From Nonomuraea jabiensis (GTDB lineage Bacteria > Actinomycetota > Actinomycetes > Streptosporangiales > Streptosporangiaceae): a stretch of 64,000 bases of DNA. Positions 58,734 through 64,000 of the stretch are shown piece by piece. The position numbers were made by a program, and so were the translations under genes. Location of the stretch: the NCBI RefSeq assembly GCF_014204795.1, contig NZ_JACHMB010000001.1:3100001-3164000 (forward strand), written 5' to 3'. The notes beneath the pieces are model-generated. The model was not told where the DNA came from. It did not search any database and was given only the letters and a program-made list of their open reading frames with translations. Numbering within the stretch: the stretch's first letter is position 1; each line of letters starts with the position of its first letter.

Positions 58734-59101
58734 GGTGTGACCCCACTTCTTCGACGGCCTCACCTGCCGGGGTGAGACCCAACGGTTGACATGCAGCCTA
58801 GCAAGGGATGGCTGCGCTCCCTGTGTTGCGCACGGACCAGATGCGCGGAATGTGCGGAGAACGAGTGGTCAGCCCCAGGTGAGCTGCGTTAACCCCATCC
58901 CGCACGACATCTCGGATTCCTCTCCGTGTCCATCCCCCTTCATTCCGGGGGCCACTCGTCCAGGCAACAGCTCGATCATGCCAAATATCGCGCCCGGCCG
59001 CGCATGACTTCGAACTGGACAAACCCCTGGGGGGTATGTTACGTTCCTCGCCGTTCCCGGAAATACCCCCTGGGGGTAGCAAGGAAGGAAGGGGTCACGT
59101 C
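58734..59101. promoter_or_regulatory. Intergenic region with two CsoR-like copper boxes
   Basis: Two GC-stretch palindromes lie in front of the MFS gene: ACCCCTGGGGGGTAT (59023-59037) and TACCCCCTGGGGGTA (59064-59078). The second is symmetric around one base. They match the form of CsoR operators (TACCCC..GGGGTA) that control copper genes in actinobacteria. The left 250 bp (58740-58990) show no gene. Confidence 0.75.
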
Positions 59102-60436
59102 ATGGCTGACGCAAGACGCTGGTGGGCGCTCCTCGTGCTCGCGGCGGCACAGTTCATGGTGATCATGGATACGTCCATCATCGGCGTCGCGCTCCCCGAC
59201 ATGCAGCGCGACTTAGGCTTCTCCGACGGCGGGCTGCAGTGGGTGTTCAACGCCTACGTGGTCGCCTTCGGCGGATTGTTGCTGCTCGGCGGGCGGCTGG
59301 CCGACCTGTTCGGGGCGCGCAGGGTGTTCGTCACGGGGTGGGCGGTCCTGATCGCCGGGTCCGTGGTCGCCGCCGCTGCCACCACCGCCTGGGTCGAGGT
59401 GGCCGGGCGCGCCGTGCAGGGCATCGGCGGGGCGCTGATCGCGCCCGCCGCCATGGCGCTGCTCATGATGCTCTTCGGCCACAACGCCCGCGAGCTGGGC
59501 AAGGCCATGGCACTGTACGGCGCCGCCGCCCCGGCGGGTGGCACCGCGGGCGTGTTCCTCGGTGGCGTGATCACCGAGTACCTGAGCTGGCCCTGGGTCT
59601 TCATCATCTACGTCCCGATCGGCCTGGCCACCCTGGCGGCCACCAAGCTCCTGCCCGCCGTGCGCGGCAAGCGCGGCTCCGTCGACCTCGTGGGCGCCGC
59701 GTCCGTCACCGCGGGCATCGCGCTCGTCGTGTACGCCATCGTCGCCGCGAACTGGCCGGCCGGCCTCGGTGGCGCGGCGCTGCTCGCCCTGTTCCTGGTC
59801 GTGCAGCGTACGGTCAGAGAGCCGCTCATGCCCCTGGCCATCTGGCGCACGCCCGGCCTCGCCACCTCCAACCTGGCCATGGCCCTGCTCGGCGCGGCCT
59901 GGATCCCCATGTGGTACTTCCTCAACCTCTACCTGCAGCAGGTCCTCGGGTACGGCGCGTTCGCCAGCGGCGCGGCGCTGCTCCCGATGACCGTGGCGAT
60001 CATGATCTTCATGATCGGCATCACCGCCCGGCTGCTGGGCAGGTTCGGGGCCAAGCCGCTCATCGTGGTCGGGCTGGCGGTGCTGGCGGCCGGGGTGGCC
60101 GGGCTCGGGTTCACCGGCGAGTTCGCCACGAACGTGCTCCCCGCGAGCCTGGTCGCGGCGGTCGGCATGTCCCTGGCGTACATCCCGGCGATGATGTCGG
60201 CCATGTCGGGCGCCCGCCCGGAGGAGGCGGGGCTCGCCTCCGGCATCGTCAACACGACCTATCAGGTCGGCTCCGCGCTCGGCCTGGCGGTCATGACCGC
60301 GCTGGCCACCTCCCAGGAGCAGCTCGGCTTCCAGGCCGCCTTCACGGGCGCCGCGGTGGTGGCCGTCCTGGGCGCGGCGCTCACGGCCGCTCTCATGCGC
60401 AAGCCGGCCGTACGCGAGAGCGAGCCTGTCGGCTGA
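59102..60436 (+). CDS. DHA2-type MFS exporter under copper-box control
   Basis: A 444-residue drug/proton-antiporter-like transporter. The start LLVLAAAQFMVIMDTSIIGV and ALPDMQRDLGFSDGGLQWVF are classical for the EmrB/QacA group, as is motif A GGRLADLFGARRVFVTG and the antiporter motif ALYGAAAPAGGTAGVFLGG. Only about 12 helices fit the length. ATG 59102 follows AAGGAAGGAAGGGG. The CsoR-like boxes upstream suggest that it answers to copper and may export a copper complex or a thiol ligand; this is inference. Confidence 0.88.
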   Translation: MADARRWWALLVLAAAQFMVIMDTSIIGVALPDMQRDLGFSDGGLQWVFNAYVVAFGGLLLLGGRLADLFGARRVFVTGWAVLIAGSVVAAAATTAWVEVAGRAVQGIGGALIAPAAMALLMMLFGHNARELGKAMALYGAAAPAGGTAGVFLGGVITEYLSWPWVFIIYVPIGLATLAATKLLPAVRGKRGSVDLVGAASVTAGIALVVYAIVAANWPAGLGGAALLALFLVVQRTVREPLMPLAIWRTPGLATSNLAMALLGAAWIPMWYFLNLYLQQVLGYGAFASGAALLPMTVAIMIFMIGITARLLGRFGAKPLIVVGLAVLAAGVAGLGFTGEFATNVLPASLVAAVGMSLAYIPAMMSAMSGARPEEAGLASGIVNTTYQVGSALGLAVMTALATSQEQLGFQAAFTGAAVVAVLGAALTAALMRKPAVRESEPVG

Positions 60437-60456
60437 ATCCTCAAAAACCCTTCTAG

Positions 60457-60472
60457 ATACCCTAGGGGGGTA
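60457..60472. promoter_or_regulatory. CsoR-like box upstream of copZ
   Basis: ATACCCTAGGGGGGTA lies 30 nt before ATG 60502 and repeats the form of the boxes in front of the MFS gene. A copper-sensing repressor would release the copZ promoter here. No csoR gene is in the window. Confidence 0.75.
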
Positions 60473-60501
60473 GGGTGTTACACTGGAAAAAGGGAGACAT
60501 C

Positions 60502-60714
60502 ATGAGCACCACCACCTACATCGTCAAGGGCATGACCTGCGGTCACTGCGTGAGCTCGGTCAAGGAAGAGGTCAGCGAGGTCGCCGGAGTCACCTCCGTG
60601 GAGGTGGACCTGGCCGGCGGCCTGCTGACGGTCGACAGCGAGGGCCCCGTCGACCGGGCGGAGATCGCCGCCGCGGTCGAGGAGGCCGGATACGAGCTGG
60701 CGGGCCAGGCATGA
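60502..60714 (+). CDS. copZ: CopZ-like copper chaperone
   Basis: A 70-residue heavy-metal-associated domain. The metal motif is GMTCGHC (Cys13 and Cys16), followed by VSSVKEEVSEVAGVTSVEVD and the closing AAAVEEAGYEL. It binds Cu(I) in the cytoplasm and hands it to CopA. ATG 60502 follows AAAGGGAG. The stop overlaps the next gene by 4 nt (ATGA), so the copper genes are translated together. Confidence 0.93.
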   Translation: MSTTTYIVKGMTCGHCVSSVKEEVSEVAGVTSVEVDLAGGLLTVDSEGPVDRAEIAAAVEEAGYELAGQA

Positions 60715-61643
60715 ACGCCGCCGCCAAGCTCGGCGCCTACGTCCTGGGGCTGACCGTCGTCTTCGGCGGCGCCCTGGGCGTGGGCCAGGTGGTCGGCCCG
60801 ACGGCGGCCCCGGCCCAGCAGGTCGAGGACCACGCGGCGATGGCCTCGCAAGGCGAGGACCACGCGGCGATGGCCCCGCAAGGCGAGCACGAACAGACGA
60901 AGAACGATACCCCTAGGGGGCTTCAAGTGTCCGAGAACGGCTACACCCTCAACCCGTTGACCACCGTCAAGGCCGGCGAGCCGACCGATTTCCGTTTCAC
61001 GGTGACCGGACCCGACGGTAAGCCGGTGACCGATTATCAGGTCGAGCATGACAAGAAGCTGCACTTCATCGTGGTGTCGCGGGATCTGACGAGCTTCCAG
61101 CACCTCCACCCCGTCCAGGACGGCGACGGGGCGTGGTCGGTGAAGCTGACGCTGGCCGATCCGGGCGCGTACCGGGCGTTCGCGGACTTCGCCCCGGTGG
61201 GTGGCGGTAACCTGACGCTGGGTACGGATCTGCTGGTGGCGGGGGACTACGCGCCGAAGCCCCTTCCCCCGGTGACCCGTACGGCGACGGTGGACGGCTA
61301 CACGGTGTCCCTGCAGGGCGATCTCGTGCCCGGCCAGGCGAGCAAGCTGACGCTGAGCGTGAGCAAGGACGGCGGACCGGTGACTGACCTGCAGCCGTAT
61401 CTGGGGGCGTACGGGCATCTGGTGGCGTTGCGGGCCGGTGACCTGGCCTACCTGCACGTGCATCCGGAGGAGAGCGTGAAGGCGGGGCCGGAGATCACCT
61501 TCTACGCAGAGGTGCCCAGCGGCGGCGACTACCGGTTGTTCCTGGATTTCCAGCATGACGGCAAGGTCCGTACCGCGGACTTCACCGCCCGGGCGAGTGG
61601 TGCGGGACCGGCGCAGCCGGGCACCAGTGGTCACGGGCACTGA
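60711..61643 (+). CDS. Exported His-rich protein of the copper operon
   Basis: A 310-residue protein. An N-terminal hydrophobic helix ([20 protein letters not shown]) anchors or exports it. A short repeat, [10 protein letters not shown] / [10 protein letters not shown], rich in His and Met, follows. Then come two beta-type domains with [18 protein letters not shown] and [20 protein letters not shown], and a His-rich end (SGHGH). This pattern suits periplasm-facing copper binding. The gene sits between copZ and copA. A CsoR-like box occurs inside it at 60907. No enzymatic motif is seen. Confidence 0.8.
   Translation: MNAAAKLGAYVLGLTVVFGGALGVGQVVGPTAAPAQQVEDHAAMASQGEDHAAMAPQGEHEQTKNDTPRGLQVSENGYTLNPLTTVKAGEPTDFRFTVTGPDGKPVTDYQVEHDKKLHFIVVSRDLTSFQHLHPVQDGDGAWSVKLTLADPGAYRAFADFAPVGGGNLTLGTDLLVAGDYAPKPLPPVTRTATVDGYTVSLQGDLVPGQASKLTLSVSKDGGPVTDLQPYLGAYGHLVALRAGDLAYLHVHPEESVKAGPEITFYAEVPSGGDYRLFLDFQHDGKVRTADFTARASGAGPAQPGTSGHGH
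60907..60921. promoter_or_regulatory. CsoR-like box inside the His-rich protein gene
   Basis: ATACCCCTAGGGGGC lies 197 nt inside the reading frame, at the end of the low-complexity segment (NDTPRGL). It has the same form as the boxes at 59023, 59064 and 60457 with one mismatch at the right end. It may repress internal initiation toward copA. Confidence 0.5.
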
Positions 61644-61662
61644 ATCAGGAAACGGAGGGGTG

Positions 61663-63861
61663 ATGACTTCCCTGGCCCAGGACAGATCCGTCGAGCTGTC
61701 GATCGGTGGCATGACGTGCGCGTCGTGCGCGAACCGGATCGAGCGCAAGCTGAACAAGCTCGAGGGGGTGAGCGCGACGGTGAACTACGCGACGGAGAAG
61801 GCGAAGGTCACCTTCCCCGCGGATATCGATCCGAAGGAACTGATCAGCGAGGTGGAGAAGGCCGGCTACACCGCCGCACTGCCGGCTCCCCCGGCCCCGA
61901 GCGAAGCACCCGCGGACGAGCTGAAGCCGCTGCGGCAGCGGCTGGTCACCGCAGTCGCGCTGAGCGTGCCGGTGGTCGCGATGGCGATGATCCCGGCGTT
62001 GCAGTTCACGAACTGGCAGTGGTTGTCGCTGGTGCTGGCCGCGCCGGTGGTGGTGTACGCGGGCTGGCCGTTCCACAAGGCGGCCTGGACGAACCTGCGG
62101 CACGGCGCGGCGACGATGGACACGCTGATCTCGGTGGGCACGCTGGCGGCTTTCGGCTGGTCGGTATGGGCGTTGTTCTTCGGCAGCGCGGGCACGCCCG
62201 GGATGACGCATCCGTTCGCCTTCACGATCGAGCGCACCGACGGGTCGGGCAACATCTATCTGGAGACCGCGGCGGCGGTGACGGCGTTCATTCTGGCCGG
62301 CCGGTATTTCGAGTCCCGTTCCAAGCGGCGTGCGGGTGCGGCGTTGCGGGCGTTGCTGGAGTTGGGTGCCAAGGAGGTGGAGCTGGCCGACGGCCGGCGG
62401 GTCCCTACCGACCAGCTCAAGGTCGGTGACACCTTTGTGGTGCGGCCCGGTGAGAAGATCGCCACCGATGGGGTGATCGTCGAGGGTTCCTCGGCGGTGG
62501 ACGCCTCGATGCTGACCGGTGAGTCGGTGCCGGTGGAGGTGCGGCCGGGGGATGCGGTCACGGGGGCGACGGTGAATGCCGGCGGGCGTCTGATCGTCCG
62601 GGCCACTCGGGTGGGTGCGGACACTCAGCTGGCGCAGATGGCCAAGCTGGTGGAGGAGGCGCAGACCGGTAAGGCGGCGGTGCAGCGGCTGGCCGATCGG
62701 ATTTCGGGGATCTTCGTGCCGATCGTGATCGCGCTCGCGGTCGGGACGCTGGGCTTCTGGCTGGGCACCGGTAACGGGGTGGCGGCGGCGTTCACCGCGG
62801 CGGTGGCGGTGTTGATCATCGCGTGCCCGTGCGCGCTGGGTCTGGCCACGCCGACCGCGCTGCTGGTGGGCACCGGCCGGGGTGCTCAGCTCGGGATTCT
62901 GATCAAGGGGCCGGAGGTGCTGGAGTCGACCCGCAAGGTCGACACCGTGGTGCTGGACAAGACCGGCACGGTCACCGAGGGCAAGATGACCTTGGTGGCG
63001 GTGCATCTGGCCGAGGGGGAGAACCGCGAGGAGGTCCTGCGGCTGGCGGGCGCGCTGGAGCATGCCTCGGAGCACCCGATCGCCCAGGCGATCGCCCGCG
63101 AGGCCCAGTCGAAGGCGACGGTGGAGGACTTCGCCAACGTCGAGGGGCTGGGTGTGCAGGGGATCGTGGACGGCCACGCGGTCCTGGTCGGCCGTCCCAA
63201 GCTGCTGGCGGAATGGTCGCAGTACCTGCCGGACAGCCTTCAGCAAGCGCTGGGCACCGAGCAGGCCAAGGGCCGCACCGCGGTCGCGGTCGGCTGGGAC
63301 GGCCAGGCGCGGGCGGTCCTGGTGGTGGCCGACGTCATCAAGCCCACCAGTCGCCAGGCGATCGAGCAGCTCAGGGCGCTCGGCCTGCGGCCGGTGCTGC
63401 TGACCGGCGACAACGAGGCCGTGGCCAGGACGGTGGCGGCCGAGGTGGGCATCGATGAGGTGATCGCCGAGGTGCTGCCCGCCGACAAGGTCGAGGTGGT
63501 CAAGAAGCTGCAGGCCGAGGGCCGGGTCGTGGCGATGGTGGGCGACGGGGTCAACGACGCCGCCGCACTGGCTCAGGCCGATCTGGGGCTGGCGATGGGC
63601 ACCGGCACGGATGCCGCGATCGAGGCCGCGGATCTGACCCTGGTCCGGGGTGATCTGCGGGTGGCGCCGGAGGCGATCCGGTTGTCGCGGAGGACGCTGA
63701 AGACGATCAAGGGGAATCTGTTCTGGGCGTTCGCCTACAACGTGGCCGCGCTGCCGCTGGCCGCGCTGGGGCTGCTCAACCCGATGATCGCGGGCGCGGC
63801 GATGGCGTTCTCAAGCGTGTTCGTGGTCAGCAACAGCCTGCGGCTGCGCCGCTTCAAGTGA
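61663..63861 (+). CDS. copA: CopA-type Cu(I)-exporting P1B-ATPase
   Basis: A 732-residue heavy-metal P-type ATPase. An N-terminal metal domain has GMTCASC (Cys19, Cys22). The actuator domain has [11 protein letters not shown]; the transport site CPC (Cys388-Cys390) is in [13 protein letters not shown]; the phosphorylation motif is DKTGT (Asp432); HP motif in [19 protein letters not shown] and [10 protein letters not shown] complete the ATP-binding and hinge regions. Eight helices fit the length. ATG 61663 follows GGAGGGG. It pumps copper out, fed by CopZ. The 3' end overlaps a convergent gene by 51 bp. Confidence 0.95.
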   Translation: MTSLAQDRSVELSIGGMTCASCANRIERKLNKLEGVSATVNYATEKAKVTFPADIDPKELISEVEKAGYTAALPAPPAPSEAPADELKPLRQRLVTAVALSVPVVAMAMIPALQFTNWQWLSLVLAAPVVVYAGWPFHKAAWTNLRHGAATMDTLISVGTLAAFGWSVWALFFGSAGTPGMTHPFAFTIERTDGSGNIYLETAAAVTAFILAGRYFESRSKRRAGAALRALLELGAKEVELADGRRVPTDQLKVGDTFVVRPGEKIATDGVIVEGSSAVDASMLTGESVPVEVRPGDAVTGATVNAGGRLIVRATRVGADTQLAQMAKLVEEAQTGKAAVQRLADRISGIFVPIVIALAVGTLGFWLGTGNGVAAAFTAAVAVLIIACPCALGLATPTALLVGTGRGAQLGILIKGPEVLESTRKVDTVVLDKTGTVTEGKMTLVAVHLAEGENREEVLRLAGALEHASEHPIAQAIAREAQSKATVEDFANVEGLGVQGIVDGHAVLVGRPKLLAEWSQYLPDSLQQALGTEQAKGRTAVAVGWDGQARAVLVVADVIKPTSRQAIEQLRALGLRPVLLTGDNEAVARTVAAEVGIDEVIAEVLPADKVEVVKKLQAEGRVVAMVGDGVNDAAALAQADLGLAMGTGTDAAIEAADLTLVRGDLRVAPEAIRLSRRTLKTIKGNLFWAFAYNVAALPLAALGLLNPMIAGAAMAFSSVFVVSNSLRLRRFK

Positions 63862-64000
63862 TCGCTGCCCCCATCTGACGGCCGGCGCCATCGAGGCGCT
63901 GGCCGCCGCGAACGCCGCGCCGAGCAGCAGCCAGCCGAGCGTTCCGCCGCCGAGCACCAGCGTGGTGAGCACGACGGGCCCGAGCATCCTGGCCACGGCC
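63811..64000 (-). CDS. MFS transporter, C-terminal fragment cut by the window edge
   Basis: Only the last 62 residues are in the window. The segment [20 protein letters not shown], then [20 protein letters not shown], is the usual last-helix pair of MFS exporters. The final 17 codons (after WGQRS) run antisense to copA and look atypical. Its start is outside the window. Confidence 0.55.
   Translation of the reverse strand, partial: AVARMLGPVVLTTLVLGGGTLGWLLLGAAFAAASASMAPAVRWGQRSLEAAQPQAVADHEHA

Overview
The window is 64 kb of high-GC DNA with very dense genes, frequent GTG starts and many 4-nt ATGA stop/start overlaps. Together with a complete conservon (cvnABCD), a DLW-39 peptide gene, CsoR-type copper boxes and AfsR/NB-ARC regulators, this points to a filamentous actinomycete. 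Streptosporangiaceae or a relative is my best guess; I cannot place it more precisely without a search.

Layout. 1-7.4 kb: end of an imine-reductase-like gene, an F420/PPOX-type protein, a MoxR ATPase-vWA protein-repeat protein module (module A), a GNAT enzyme, a SUKH-4 protein, a secreted protein and a TmrB-like ATPase. 7.6-14.7 kb (minus strand): MFS exporter, Ada-AlkA repair protein, and a GbsR-controlled ABC exporter whose regulator has been separated from the transporter by a TnpB insertion. 14.8-25.3 kb: PaiB-like protein divergent from a MocR regulator, M23 peptidase, conservon, MccF-like peptidase, two truncated genes fused back to back, and a methyltransferase. 25.3-34.1 kb: a small secreted protein, then a catabolic cluster (nitrilase, HpcH aldolase, FadR-type regulator, oligopeptide-type ABC transporter, creatininase-family hydrolase) with matching TGTATACA-type operators at both ends. 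34.2-48.1 kb: CPBP protease, membrane proteins, methyltransferase, ECF sigma factor, hydrolase, DrrAB exporter, a large AfsR-like regulator and a DesK/DesR-type two-component pair. 48.2-52.0 kb: a second MoxR-vWA module (module B) with its own third gene.

52.8-57.9 kb is a decayed genomic island next to tRNA-Ala(TGC). It holds two broken tyrosine-integrase genes, a degenerate copy of the tRNA 3' half that looks like an old attachment site, a tiny secreted-peptide gene, a DUF2975/YozG pair and two unknown genes. 57.9-64 kb: phosphonatase-like HAD enzyme, DLW-39 and a copper-resistance regulon (MFS exporter, CopZ, a secreted His-rich protein, CopA) marked by four CsoR-like boxes, one inside a gene.

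The most interesting systems are the paired MoxR-vWA modules, of which A has lost its HExxH glutamate and carries a helical-repeat partner, the unassigned amide/peptide catabolic cluster, and the tRNA-Ala island. No CRISPR array, rRNA operon or complete prophage is present.
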